Positions 8,446 through 16,977 of a DNA stretch of 64,000 nt are shown piece after piece. Both the position numbers and the translations under genes were made by a program. How positions within the stretch are numbered: the first letter of the stretch is position 1; each line of letters begins with the position of its first letter. This stretch comes from IMCC45349 sp047219225 (GTDB lineage: Bacteria; Bacteroidota; Bacteroidia; Flavobacteriales; Flavobacteriaceae). The DNA is taken from positions 2,604,001 to 2,668,000 of the forward strand of contig NZ_CP178208.1 in NCBI RefSeq assembly GCF_047219225.1, given 5' to 3'. Below the pieces are notes generated by a model. It saw nothing but the letters and a program-made list of their open reading frames with translations. It made no database searches and had not been told where the DNA came from.

Positions 8446-9312
8446 ATGTCAACAAAGGTTAAGATTATAGAATGTCCTAGAGATGCTATGCAAGGTATAA
8501 AGCAATTTATACCTACAGATAAAAAGGTACAATATATTCAATCTTTACTACGAGTAGGCTTTGATACCATTGATTTTGGAAGTTTTGTATCACCAAAAGC
8601 CATTCCTCAAATGGTTGATACAGCCGAAGTTTTATCAAAACTAGATTTAAGTAAAACTACAAGTAAGCTATTGGCTATTGTAGCGAATACTAGAGGAGCT
8701 GCTGATGCTTCTGTACATAAAGAAATAAATTATTTAGGGTACCCTTTTTCTATTTCCGAAAATTTTCAAATGCGTAATACACATAAAACTATTGCACAAT
8801 CTGTAGTTACACTGCAAGAAATTTTAAACATTGCTGTAAAAAGTAATAAAGAAGTGGTTGCATATTTGTCAATGGGATTTGGTAATCCTTATGGTGACCC
8901 ATGGAATGTTGACATAGTTGGAGAGTGGACAGAGCGTTTAAGTAAAATGGGCGTTAAGATTTTATCATTAAGCGATACTATTGGAAGTTCTAATCCAGAA
9001 ACTATAAGTTACCTTTTCTCAAATCTTATTCCTGCCTATCCTAATATAGAGTTTGGAGCGCATTTACATACAACACCTAGTTCTTGGTTTGAAAAAGTTA
9101 ATGCTGCTTTTGAGTCTGGTTGTCATCGTTTTGATGGAGCTATTCAAGGTTTTGGAGGTTGCCCAATGGCAAAAGACGAACTAACAGGAAATATGCCTAC
9201 CGAAAAATTATTATCCTATTTCACTTCTAATAAAAATGATAGTAATTTAAATGCATTAAGCTTTGAAAGTGCTTATAATGAGGCTTCTAAAATTTTTAAT
9301 TTTTATCACTAA
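8446..9312 (+). CDS. Hydroxymethylglutaryl-CoA lyase
   Basis: 288 residues, HMGL-like TIM barrel. Seen: the N-terminal VKIIECPRDAMQGI (the metal-binding Arg-Asp pair), VGFDTIDFGSFVSPKAIPQM (typical of HMG-CoA lyase), the metal site GAHLHTT (His-x-His), and the cysteine loop FGGCPMAKDELTGNMPTE. It cleaves HMG-CoA to acetoacetate and acetyl-CoA, the last step of leucine breakdown, which fits with the dehydrogenase at 632. It lies 29 bases after the LysE gene. Confidence 0.92.
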   Translation: MSTKVKIIECPRDAMQGIKQFIPTDKKVQYIQSLLRVGFDTIDFGSFVSPKAIPQMVDTAEVLSKLDLSKTTSKLLAIVANTRGAADASVHKEINYLGYPFSISENFQMRNTHKTIAQSVVTLQEILNIAVKSNKEVVAYLSMGFGNPYGDPWNVDIVGEWTERLSKMGVKILSLSDTIGSSNPETISYLFSNLIPAYPNIEFGAHLHTTPSSWFEKVNAAFESGCHRFDGAIQGFGGCPMAKDELTGNMPTEKLLSYFTSNKNDSNLNALSFESAYNEASKIFNFYH

Positions 9313-9330
9313 ATAATTCCTTTTATTTTT

Positions 9331-9349
9331 ATTTAAAATAATTCTAAAT
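9331..9349. promoter_or_regulatory. Fur-box-like palindrome, upstream copy
   Basis: ATTTAAAATAATTCTAAAT: arms ATTTAaAAT and ATTcTAAAT around a central A, one mismatch in 9 pairs. It lies just upstream of the expected -33 region of the porin promoter. Size and layout are those of a 19-bp operator of the Fur family; regulator identity is inferred. Confidence 0.55.
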
Positions 9350-9376
9350 AAAGTTTTTTTATTTAAGATTGAGTAG

Positions 9377-9384
9377 TACATTTG
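9377..9384 (+). promoter_or_regulatory. -7 element of the porin promoter
   Basis: TACATTTG followed by CACC, matching TAnnTTTG. No TTG at the expected -33 distance; the promoter could depend on, or be tuned by, the flanking operators. Confidence 0.55.
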
Positions 9385-9402
9385 CACCTGAATTAATTTA
9401 TT

Positions 9403-9421
9403 ATTTAAAACCAGTCTAAAT
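9403..9421. promoter_or_regulatory. Fur-box-like palindrome, downstream copy in the 5' UTR
   Basis: ATTTAAAACCAGTCTAAAT, the same 19-bp length and the same outer arms (ATTTAAAA and TCTAAAT) as the copy at 9331. It lies just after the predicted transcription start and 8 bases before the porin ATG. Confidence 0.55.
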
Positions 9422-9429
9422 AAAAACAA

Positions 9430-10596
9430 ATGAAAAAAGCTATCTTAACAATGGCAATTTTAGTATCTAGTTTTGGGTTTGCTCAAACTGTAAGTCAAGA
9501 TACAACAGCAACAAAAAACCGTCAAATGAATGCTGCTCAAAATATATTGAGTGGAAATGGTTCGCAAAATGGAATCACAATTGGTGGTTATGCACAAGTT
9601 GATTATAACCAACCTGAAGGTGATAATGGTAAAATGGATGTGCATAGATTAGTAATGTTATTTGGTTATAAGTTTAGTGATAGAGTACAGTTTGTTACTG
9701 AAATTGAATATGAGCACGTAAAAGAGGTATATATCGAGCAAGCATTCTTAAACTATTCTGTAAACGATAATTTTAATGTTCGTGGTGGTTTAATGTTAGT
9801 GCCAATGGGAATTGTGAATGAGTATCACGAACCTACTACATTTAATGGTGTTGAAAGACCAAGTATGGATAAGAGTATTGTACCAACTACTTGGAGAGAA
9901 ATTGGTGTTGGTGTAACAGGGAAGTTTGACGATGCTAGTTTGCGTTATCAAGCTTATATCTTTAATGGATTTGCATCTGTAAATGGAGAAAAAGTGTTAG
10001 GTGGAAGTAATGGTTTACGTAATGGTCGTCAAAAAGGTGCTGAATCTACAATTAACACACCTAACTTATCTGCTAAGGTAGATTATTATGGAATTCAAGG
10101 ATTGCGTTTAGGTTTATCAGGATACTTTGGTCGTACACAAGCAGCTGATGAAATTGACGATGTTGATGGGGCTGATGTAGGAATTTCTATGTTTGGTTTA
10201 GATGCACGTTATATTAACAAGCGTTTTTCTGCAAGAGGTCAATATATTCATGCATTATTATCAGATACTGAAGAATACAATACACTTTATGAGGCTAATT
10301 TAGGTTCTGAATTAAAAGGTTGGTACGCAGAAGTTGCTTATAACTTATTACCACTTACAAAAGAACAAAAGCTTGATGTATTTGTACGTTACGAGCAATA
10401 TGATACGCATGCAGCAGTAAAAGATGCAGGTATTTCTAGAAATTTAGGATATAATAGAAATGAGTGGACTACAGGTTTAAGTTACCATGTTGCTCCTGGA
10501 GCTGTTGTAAAAGCAGATTACCAATTATTTGATAATGCAATAGATGGTAATGATGCTAAAGGACAGTTAAATTTAGGTTTTGGAGTTTGGTTCTAA
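9430..10596 (+). CDS. Outer-membrane porin, phosphate-selective porin O/P type
   Basis: 388 residues. Signal peptide MKKAILTMAILVSSFGFAQ with cleavage after FAQ, then a short linker, then a beta-barrel beginning ITIGGYAQVDYNQPEG. The repeating amphipathic strands, aromatic girdles and C-terminal phenylalanine (LNLGFGVWF) are those of an OprP/OprO-like barrel. The passed solute is not known; the name of the family does not prove phosphate. The gene is first in a locus with an FMN-binding protein and a small membrane protein, and its promoter is framed by two palindromes, which suggests metal-dependent control. Confidence 0.82.
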   Translation: MKKAILTMAILVSSFGFAQTVSQDTTATKNRQMNAAQNILSGNGSQNGITIGGYAQVDYNQPEGDNGKMDVHRLVMLFGYKFSDRVQFVTEIEYEHVKEVYIEQAFLNYSVNDNFNVRGGLMLVPMGIVNEYHEPTTFNGVERPSMDKSIVPTTWREIGVGVTGKFDDASLRYQAYIFNGFASVNGEKVLGGSNGLRNGRQKGAESTINTPNLSAKVDYYGIQGLRLGLSGYFGRTQAADEIDDVDGADVGISMFGLDARYINKRFSARGQYIHALLSDTEEYNTLYEANLGSELKGWYAEVAYNLLPLTKEQKLDVFVRYEQYDTHAAVKDAGISRNLGYNRNEWTTGLSYHVAPGAVVKADYQLFDNAIDGNDAKGQLNLGFGVWF

Positions 10597-10654
10597 ATCT
10601 AAAATTTAAAAAAATAATTATCTCATTTGATAATTTGGTTTAGTTTTTAGTCCT

Positions 10655-10693
10655 AATAGCTAAGGTAGAAAGTTACTTTTTACTTTAGCTATT
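10655..10693 (+). repeat. Inverted repeat between porin and FMN-binding genes
   Basis: AATAGCTAA (10655-10663) pairs with TTAGCTATT (10685-10693), and pairing continues inward with some G-U pairs around a small loop. No T-run follows, so it is more likely an attenuating or mRNA-processing hairpin than a full terminator. Confidence 0.5.
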
Positions 10694-10706
10694 GGGCATT
10701 TTATAA

Positions 10707-10714
10707 TACTTTTG
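10707..10714 (+). promoter_or_regulatory. Possible -7 element for the FMN-binding protein gene
   Basis: TACTTTTG followed by CAC, 4 bases before the start codon at 10719. If used, the leader would be extremely short, so it may be a chance match. Confidence 0.3.
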
Positions 10715-10718
10715 CACT

Positions 10719-11246
10719 ATGAAATTAAAAAGCACTTATTTAATATTAATAGCTTTATTCTTTATGTCTTTTGGACTTTCAAAAAACATTCAAAAAAAGT
10801 TGAATAAAGAAATTAAATCTGTTTATAGTGTAGAACAATTCCAACTTTCTTCAATAGAAGTACCTTCTGAAATTTCAAAGGATTTAAAAGTAAAGTTTGG
10901 AAAAGATAATTTGTTTAGTATTAAAACTAACGATTCGCTTTTAGGTTATGCATACTTATCAAAAGCACCAAGTAAAACAGATCATTTTGATTATTTAATT
11001 TTACTTGATACAAATTTGATTATTACTAAAACTAAAGTATTGGTTTATAGAGAAGATTATGGAGGAGAAATTGGTAGTAAACGTTGGTTAAAGCAATTCA
11101 TTGGCAAAAGTCAAGATGATGAATTAAGATATGGCGATAATGTAGCTGTTATATCTGGTGCAACAATCTCTGTACGCTCAATGACAAATGCTGTAAATGA
11201 GTTTTTAAAATCGTTAAAAGTACTAGAACAAAACAACATACTTTAA
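10719..11246 (+). CDS. FMN-binding domain protein (NqrC/RnfG-like)
   Basis: 175 residues. An N-terminal hydrophobic segment (YLILIALFFMSFGLS) serves as signal peptide or anchor. The C-terminal half is an FMN_bind domain: YREDYGGEIGSKRWLKQFIG, then VISGATISVRSMTNAVNEF, containing the SGAT-x-S motif in which the threonine can carry covalently bound FMN in NqrC and RnfG. So it is probably a periplasmic or membrane-facing flavoprotein. It follows the porin gene and abuts the next gene with no gap (stop 11246, start 11247). A role in periplasmic electron transfer, for instance ferric reduction, is inference. Confidence 0.8.
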   Translation: MKLKSTYLILIALFFMSFGLSKNIQKKLNKEIKSVYSVEQFQLSSIEVPSEISKDLKVKFGKDNLFSIKTNDSLLGYAYLSKAPSKTDHFDYLILLDTNLIITKTKVLVYREDYGGEIGSKRWLKQFIGKSQDDELRYGDNVAVISGATISVRSMTNAVNEFLKSLKVLEQNNIL

Positions 11247-11738
11247 ATGCAACTAAACGGTTTCATATATACACTTCCTAGAGAAATAAGACTTTTAATA
11301 AGTACTTTTATTATTGTATTGAGTATTGGTTTTTATACAGGGTTGTTATTTGTAAGCGAAACATCTACTGCAAATCCTGATAGTATTGAAGAACAATATA
11401 TAGGAAATGAAGATAATGAAGATGCTAAGGTTATGAAATTTAAAAAGAGTAGTAAAGAAATGCTAACTCTTGTGCATAATCATATTCTATCAATGTCAAT
11501 CATATTCTTTTTAGTTGGCTTATTATTAAGTATTACACAACTTAATAAAAAGATGAAATTGTTTTTAATAATTGAGCCTTTTGTATCTGTTCTTCTAACT
11601 TTTGGAGGTATATATTTACTTTGGACTGGTGTTAGTTGGATGAAATACATCGTCATGCTTTCAGGAACAATTATGACATTAACTTACACAGTAGCGATTT
11701 TAATTATTCTTAAACAATCGCTTTTAGCAAAGAGATAA
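11247..11738 (+). CDS. Small integral membrane protein, partner of the FMN-binding protein
   Basis: 163 residues with four predicted membrane helices: LISTFIIVLSIGFYTGLLFV, then an acidic exported loop (SIEEQYIGNEDNEDAKVMKF), then helices around MSIIFFLVGLLLSI, LIIEPFVSVLLTFGGIYLLW and YIVMLSGTIMTLTYTVAILI. A histidine pair in LVHNHILSMS at the second helix could bind haem or metal, but this is only a possibility. I do not recognise a named family. Zero-gap coupling to the FMN-binding gene suggests a complex or a shared electron path. Confidence 0.7.
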   Translation: MQLNGFIYTLPREIRLLISTFIIVLSIGFYTGLLFVSETSTANPDSIEEQYIGNEDNEDAKVMKFKKSSKEMLTLVHNHILSMSIIFFLVGLLLSITQLNKKMKLFLIIEPFVSVLLTFGGIYLLWTGVSWMKYIVMLSGTIMTLTYTVAILIILKQSLLAKR

Positions 11739-11826
11739 TATCATCCGTGATTTTAAACAGTGCTTATAGTATACCAGAGATTAAATAGTAATAATTATTT
11801 AACATAAGAAACTCAAAAAAAATGTG

Positions 11827-11834
11827 TAGATTTG
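11827..11834 (+). promoter_or_regulatory. -7 element of the guaB promoter
   Basis: TAGATTTG followed by CATGC, 23 bases before the guaB start codon; matches TAnnTTTG. Confidence 0.5.
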
Positions 11835-11857
11835 CATGCAATTAAAACGTAATTGCA

Positions 11858-13330
11858 ATGATAGCACATCAAAACAAAATTGTTGGAGAAGGTCTTACTT
11901 ACGACGACGTACTTTTAGTTCCAGCATATTCCGAAATTTTACCTCGAGAAGTTAGTATTAAAACAAAGTTCACTAAGAACATTTCTATCAATATTCCAAT
12001 TATTTCAGCAGCAATGGATACTGTGACTGAAAGTAAAATGGCTATTGCTATGGCGCGTGAAGGAGGTATTGGTGTGTTGCATAAAAACATGACTACCGAA
12101 GAGCAAGCTTTAAAAGTTAGAAAAGTAAAGCGTGCTGAAAGCGGAATGATTATAGATCCAGTTACTTTGCCTTTAACAGCTAAAGTATTAGATGCTAAGC
12201 AAAATATGAAAGAGCATAGTATTGGAGGTATTCCTATTGTTGATGATGAAGGTTATTTAGTTGGAATTGTTACCAATCGTGATTTACGTTTTGAAAAAAA
12301 TAACGATAGAGCTATAACTGAAGTAATGACTACCGAAAACCTTGTTACTGCTGGTGAAGGAACATCTTTACAAGACGCTGAGGTTATTTTGCAAGAAAAT
12401 AAAATAGAAAAACTACCTGTTGTTGACGATAACAATAAATTAGTTGGATTGATTACGTTTAGAGATATCACTAAATTAACACTTAAGCCAATTGCAAATA
12501 AGGATAAGTATGGACGTTTACGTGTTGCTGCAGCTATTGGAGTTACTGCAGATGCTGTTGATAGAGCAGAAGCTCTAGTGAGTGCTGGTGTTGACGCAAT
12601 TATTATTGACACTGCTCATGGACATACAAAGGGTGTTGTAAATGTTTTAAAAGAGGTGAAAGCTAAATTTCCAAGTTTAGAAGTTGTGGTTGGAAATATT
12701 GCCACTGCTGCTGCTGCTAAATATTTAGCTGAAGCTGGTGCTGATGCTGTAAAAGTTGGTATTGGTCCTGGTTCTATTTGTACGACACGTGTAGTTGCTG
12801 GAGTTGGATTTCCTCAATTTTCTGCTGTTTTAGAAGTATCTGCAGCCTTAAAAGGTACTGGAGTACCTGTAATTGCTGATGGAGGAATTCGTTATACAGG
12901 AGATATACCAAAAGCTATTGCTGCTGGAGCCGATTGTGTAATGTTAGGATCATTATTGGCAGGAACAAAAGAATCTCCAGGAGAAACAATTATTTACGAA
13001 GGACGTAAGTTTAAATCGTATCGTGGTATGGGAAGTGTGGAGGCTATGAAACAAGGTAGTAAGGATAGATATTTTCAAGATGTAGAAGACGATATTAAAA
13101 AATTAGTACCAGAAGGAATTGTTGGACGTGTACCATATAAAGGTGAGTTGTTTGAAAGTATTCACCAGTTTGTTGGAGGTTTAAGAGCAGGAATGGGTTA
13201 TTGTGGAGCAAAAGATATTGAAACCTTAAAAGAAACAGGACAGTTTGTAAAGATTACGTCTTCTGGAATTAGCGAAAGCCACCCTCATAATGTGATGATT
13301 ACTAAGGAAGCTCCTAATTATTCTAGATAG
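11858..13330 (+). CDS. guaB: IMP dehydrogenase
   Basis: 490 residues, the full length of bacterial IMPDH. The barrel opens with GLTYDDVLLVPAYSEILPRE; two CBS domains are inserted at about residues 95-210 (GIPIVDDEGYLVGIVTNRDL and KLPVVDDNNKLVGLITFRDI); the catalytic loop is GIGPGSICTTRVVAGVG with the active-site cysteine; the mobile flap carries YRGMGS. It oxidises IMP to XMP with NAD, the committed step to GMP. A single gene with its own promoter and terminator. Confidence 0.97.
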   Translation: MIAHQNKIVGEGLTYDDVLLVPAYSEILPREVSIKTKFTKNISINIPIISAAMDTVTESKMAIAMAREGGIGVLHKNMTTEEQALKVRKVKRAESGMIIDPVTLPLTAKVLDAKQNMKEHSIGGIPIVDDEGYLVGIVTNRDLRFEKNNDRAITEVMTTENLVTAGEGTSLQDAEVILQENKIEKLPVVDDNNKLVGLITFRDITKLTLKPIANKDKYGRLRVAAAIGVTADAVDRAEALVSAGVDAIIIDTAHGHTKGVVNVLKEVKAKFPSLEVVVGNIATAAAAKYLAEAGADAVKVGIGPGSICTTRVVAGVGFPQFSAVLEVSAALKGTGVPVIADGGIRYTGDIPKAIAAGADCVMLGSLLAGTKESPGETIIYEGRKFKSYRGMGSVEAMKQGSKDRYFQDVEDDIKKLVPEGIVGRVPYKGELFESIHQFVGGLRAGMGYCGAKDIETLKETGQFVKITSSGISESHPHNVMITKEAPNYSR

Positions 13331-13352
13331 AAGAAAATATTTCTTAATATAT

Positions 13353-13386
13353 AAAAAGGCAACATAATAAATGTTGCCTTTTTTTG
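13353..13386. terminator. Bidirectional terminator after guaB
   Basis: 13-bp perfect stem AAAAAGGCAACAT (13353-13365) with ATGTTGCCTTTTT (13371-13383), loop AATAA. Confidence 0.92.
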
Positions 13387-13394
13387 GTTTAAAT

Positions 13395-14417
13395 TTAATT
13401 AATGTGATTTCTTCTTGAGTTGATTGCTTCTAAGAAGTCTTTTGGTTTATCAACTTTAAAAGCAATAGTTTTATATGTTTTTTTAATTCCGTAAAAACCA
13501 TTTAAAGTATTGGAACTCTTAAGTGTAATAACAATATTATAACCTTCAATTTCAACAAGAGGTGAAAGTTTTCGTGTGTTATTATCAAACTCTACATCTG
13601 TTGATGTTTGGTCAATTTTAGCTATTTCTTTTATAGGAATACAAGTTTCATTCAACACTCCAAACCTTAACTCTAAATTGTTCTCATTAATTTGGATTGG
13701 ACGCTTTGAAAGTGATCTCACAATGCCAAAAATTTGTAATGCCGTATATATGCTTAATAATGAAACAACCCAAGCAACAATAACACTCCATTTTGCTATA
13801 ATAACATGTAATACTGCTGTTTCTATTCCAATAATAAGCATAAAGGCTATCGCTAGCGAAAATACACCTGATGTTTTATGATAAGTATATTCATTCAACT
13901 TTGGTTGGTACGATTTAAAATTGAAAAAACCATAATAAAAAACAGCAATTTCTGTAGCAAAAGGAACAACTAAAGGTTTTGGTAAAATTTGTGAACATGT
14001 TTGTTTTAATGTGTCAAAAAAATCTAATTGATTTTCACTATGCTGCTTATGTATTTTTATAGCTTTTCTAACCTTTAATATTATATAGGTTAAAATACTT
14101 AGCTCAATAACTGGAAGGAACCAAGTTTTAAATAAATTGAGATAATATTGATTCTCATTTGGAATTATTATAGACGCTATTACAATTCCTAAAATCAAAA
14201 TAGGAACTACTGTAGTTTTTGGGATATTGGTTTTTCTAATACTAAAAAAGTAAACTAAAGGTAGAGTAAGTAGTAAGTCTGCAGTAATTGCAAAAGCTAA
14301 GGTATTAGTGTTAGAAAGAAATATTGATGTTTTTGAAACTATAAACATTGAACAAATGATAATTATTGGTAAACTAATTATCATTATTAATTTTTGAGTA
14401 CTAATCGTTTTATTCAT
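13395..14417 (-). CDS. Uncharacterised polytopic membrane protein with C-terminal PH-like domain
   Basis: 340 residues. Two to four N-terminal helices (LIMIISLPIIIICSMFIVS, FAITADLLLTLPLVYFFSI, VPILILGIVIASIIIP, WFLPVIELSILTYIILKV), a loop, two further helices (SLAIAFMLIIGIETAVLHVI, WVVSLLSIYTALQIFGIV), then a soluble tail with alternating strands (IQINENNLELRFG ... VEIEGYNIVITL) resembling bacterial PH-like domains. No enzyme motif seen. It lies 11 bases downstream of the SRPBCC gene and is probably co-transcribed with it. Confidence 0.7.
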   Translation of the reverse strand: MNKTISTQKLIMIISLPIIIICSMFIVSKTSIFLSNTNTLAFAITADLLLTLPLVYFFSIRKTNIPKTTVVPILILGIVIASIIIPNENQYYLNLFKTWFLPVIELSILTYIILKVRKAIKIHKQHSENQLDFFDTLKQTCSQILPKPLVVPFATEIAVFYYGFFNFKSYQPKLNEYTYHKTSGVFSLAIAFMLIIGIETAVLHVIIAKWSVIVAWVVSLLSIYTALQIFGIVRSLSKRPIQINENNLELRFGVLNETCIPIKEIAKIDQTSTDVEFDNNTRKLSPLVEIEGYNIVITLKSSNTLNGFYGIKKTYKTIAFKVDKPKDFLEAINSRRNHIN

Positions 14418-14428
14418 AAAGTTCTTCT

Positions 14429-14884
14429 TTAAAGATTATTAACTGAAATCCCTTTTTCAGCAAAGTTTTTAAAGGCAATCATGTATTTTTTTGATTGTTT
14501 TTTAAAGGTGCAAGGCATTACTAAAGTCATTATACGTAGCATAAAATTTGTTGGTATAAATTCACATTTAGAAATCCATTTGGTATGACCATTAGGTAGT
14601 TCTTTAAAATAGTTTTCTTGAATATTATGCATACCTTTAGTGGTGTAAGTACCATGAAATTCGTCTGGAAATTCTCTCTTTGTAATATTTTCAATTAAGT
14701 CCATATGGCGTTTTCCCATTTTAAAAATCAATTTCATTTTAGCACCTACCTGACCAGGAGTACCCGAAATATGTTCTGTAGAAACTAAACCTTCTTGCCA
14801 ATGTTTAAGATTATCAGTATTATCTAATTTCTTAATCACTTCGTCTCTGGGTAATTCTATAATAGTTTCTATAGTGTATTTCAT
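14429..14884 (-). CDS. SRPBCC-family protein (START/Bet v1-like fold)
   Basis: 151 residues, no signal peptide. The opening strand YTIETIIELPRDEVIKKLDN and W-Q-E-G, a long central sheet (GAKMKLIFKMGKRHMDLIEN) and the C-terminal helix (KQSKKYMIAFKNFAEKGI) are those of polyketide-cyclase/dehydrase-like SRPBCC proteins, which hold small hydrophobic ligands. Ligand unknown. Forms a pair with the downstream membrane protein gene. Confidence 0.75.
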   Translation of the reverse strand: MKYTIETIIELPRDEVIKKLDNTDNLKHWQEGLVSTEHISGTPGQVGAKMKLIFKMGKRHMDLIENITKREFPDEFHGTYTTKGMHNIQENYFKELPNGHTKWISKCEFIPTNFMLRIMTLVMPCTFKKQSKKYMIAFKNFAEKGISVNNL

Positions 14885-14978
14885 GACTAATTTATCTTAT
14901 GTCATTAAAGATAATTCAGAATTGTAGTAAATAAAAATCATAGCAAATATTTATGCTATTTAATCGTTATCAATCAAC

Positions 14979-15008
14979 TTGTATAATAGTCTATTATTAC
15001 TATTTTTG
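14979..15008 (+). promoter_or_regulatory. Promoter of the periplasmic PPIase operon
   Basis: TTG at 14979-14981, 19 bases, TATTTTTG at 15001-15008, then TTGC. A full match to the Bacteroidota consensus, 25 bases before the ATG at 15034. Confidence 0.65.
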
Positions 15009-15033
15009 TTGCAATTGAAAAGTTAATAAATTT

Positions 15034-16977
15034 ATGAGAAAGAACATTTTTTTAATATGTTTAGCTTTAGTGTTTTCAGTAAGCTCGTATTCACAAATTA
15101 AAAAGGATGATGTTTTATTTACTGTTGCTGGAGAACCAGTTTTTGCATCAGAATTTTTAAGAGTTTATAATAAAAATTTAAATCTTGTAAAGGACGAATC
15201 TCAAAAAGATGTTGATGAGTATCTGAAGTTGTTTATTAATTATAAATTAAAGTTAGCTGAGGCAAAGGCTTTAGATTATGACAAAAAGCCTGAATATATT
15301 AGGGAGTTTAATTCTTATAAAAAGCAGTTGACTAAAAACTACTTAACTGATAGTAAAGTTACAGAAGCCCTTGTTAAAGAAGCATACGATAGAATTGCCT
15401 ACGATGTAAAAGCTAGTCATGTATTAGTAAGGATTGCTGAGGGTGAAAAAGACACGATACAAGCTTATAATCAAATTTTAGATTATAGAAATAGGCTTGC
15501 TAAAGATGGATTTGATAAATTAAAAGAAGAAATTCATAATGGCAATACCATTTTTGTTGAAGATTTAGGATATTTTTCTGGTTTTAAAATGGTTTACGAT
15601 TTTGAAACTGTTGCGTATAATACTGAAATAGGAGAAATTTCTCAGCCATTTAAAACTCAATTTGGGTATCATGTTGTACAAGTTTTTGATAAAAGAAAAT
15701 CAAGAGGCGAAGTAACTGTGGGACATATAATGATTTCTAACAATCAAAAGGATAGTACTATAGTGCCAGAAAAGCGTATTAAAGAAATCTATAAATTAAT
15801 TGAACAAGGAGATAGTTTTGAAGCACTTGCTAAACAATTTTCTGATGATAAAAGTTCAGCTAATAAAGGAGGAAAGTTATCTTCATTCAAAAGCGGACAA
15901 TTAAGTTCGGTGAAATTTGAGGATAAGGCTTTTGAAATGGAGAATATTGGCGATATTTCTAAACCATTTAAAACCGATTATGGCTGGCATATTACAAAGT
16001 TATATGGAAAAAAACCATTAGAGTCATTTAAAAAATTAAAACCGAGTCTAGAAACTAAGGTAAAAAGAGATTCTAGATCAAAGCTTATTAATACAGCTAT
16101 GGTTAATAAGTTAAAGAAAAAGTATAATGTTATTGATGATAAACCTAATTTAGAATATTTTATCAAGGCATTAAATCCAAGTTTTTATTCTAAAAAATGG
16201 ACAATTCCAACCGATTTACCTCAGGATAAACTATTATTAAAAATAGGAGATAAGCAACTTACTTATTTTCATTTTGCAGAGTATTTAAAAAATACTCAAA
16301 AGAATTCTAAAAACAGAAAGCCATTTGATGTTATTGTGAAAGAACAATATGAAGAATTCGTGAATGCTAATGTTTTAAAATACAGAGAAGAAAATCTTGA
16401 AAATGAAAACGAAGAGTTTGCACAAATATTGAAAGAGTATAGAGAAGGATTATTACTTTTTGATTTAATGCAAACTAAAATTTGGGAAGGTGTTAAAAGC
16501 GATAGTGTTGGATTAGAAAATTATTACCAAGCTAATAAATCAAACTATAAATGGCCATTAAGAGTAGATGCTATAGTCGCTACAGCATCAAAAGAAGAGA
16601 ATATTAAAAAAGTAAAAAAATTATTAGAGAAGAACACAACTATTGAAACTATAAATTCATCTTTAAACAATGGTAAAACTCAAAACGTAATATTCACTAC
16701 AGAAGTAATGGATGCTTCGCATAGAGCATTACCAAAAGCGTTTGTTTTTGAAAAAGGTGTTTCAAAAATTTACACAGATAATGATGCTTTTTATGTTGTT
16801 AAAGTAAAAGAAATACTTCCAGAAAGTATAAAAACATTAGAAGAAGCTAAAGGTAGAGTGATTAGTGATTATCAAACTGTGGTAGAAAATAACTGGCTAA
16901 AAGAATTAGAAAATAATTATAAGGTAGTAGTTGATAAAAAAATATTAAAGAAGGTTAAATCTCAAATTTATAACTAA
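15034..16977 (+). CDS. Periplasmic peptidyl-prolyl isomerase with two parvulin domains
   Basis: 647 residues. Signal peptide FLICLALVFSVSSYS. A SurA-like N-terminal chaperone helix region is followed by two PpiC parvulin domains: the first around VKASHVLVRIAEGEKD ... EDLGYFSGFKMVYDFETVAY ... FGYHVVQVFDKR, the second around VGHIMISNNQ ... LAKQFSDDKSSANKGGKLSS ... DYGWHITKLYGKKP. The C-terminal third is helical with a degenerate third segment. It folds or escorts outer-membrane proteins. First gene of a three-gene PPIase set; the next start codon directly follows its stop. Confidence 0.9.
   Translation: MRKNIFLICLALVFSVSSYSQIKKDDVLFTVAGEPVFASEFLRVYNKNLNLVKDESQKDVDEYLKLFINYKLKLAEAKALDYDKKPEYIREFNSYKKQLTKNYLTDSKVTEALVKEAYDRIAYDVKASHVLVRIAEGEKDTIQAYNQILDYRNRLAKDGFDKLKEEIHNGNTIFVEDLGYFSGFKMVYDFETVAYNTEIGEISQPFKTQFGYHVVQVFDKRKSRGEVTVGHIMISNNQKDSTIVPEKRIKEIYKLIEQGDSFEALAKQFSDDKSSANKGGKLSSFKSGQLSSVKFEDKAFEMENIGDISKPFKTDYGWHITKLYGKKPLESFKKLKPSLETKVKRDSRSKLINTAMVNKLKKKYNVIDDKPNLEYFIKALNPSFYSKKWTIPTDLPQDKLLLKIGDKQLTYFHFAEYLKNTQKNSKNRKPFDVIVKEQYEEFVNANVLKYREENLENENEEFAQILKEYREGLLLFDLMQTKIWEGVKSDSVGLENYYQANKSNYKWPLRVDAIVATASKEENIKKVKKLLEKNTTIETINSSLNNGKTQNVIFTTEVMDASHRALPKAFVFEKGVSKIYTDNDAFYVVKVKEILPESIKTLEEAKGRVISDYQTVVENNWLKELENNYKVVVDKKILKKVKSQIYN

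Noticed and set aside
10655..10693. A terminator between porin and FMN-binding genes
   Set aside because: The inverted repeat is long but is not followed by a T-run, so full termination is not supported; kept only as a repeat.
12253..12612. A 119-residue minus-strand frame opposite guaB
   Set aside because: Antisense shadow of a well-conserved enzyme gene, with no start context and no domain.
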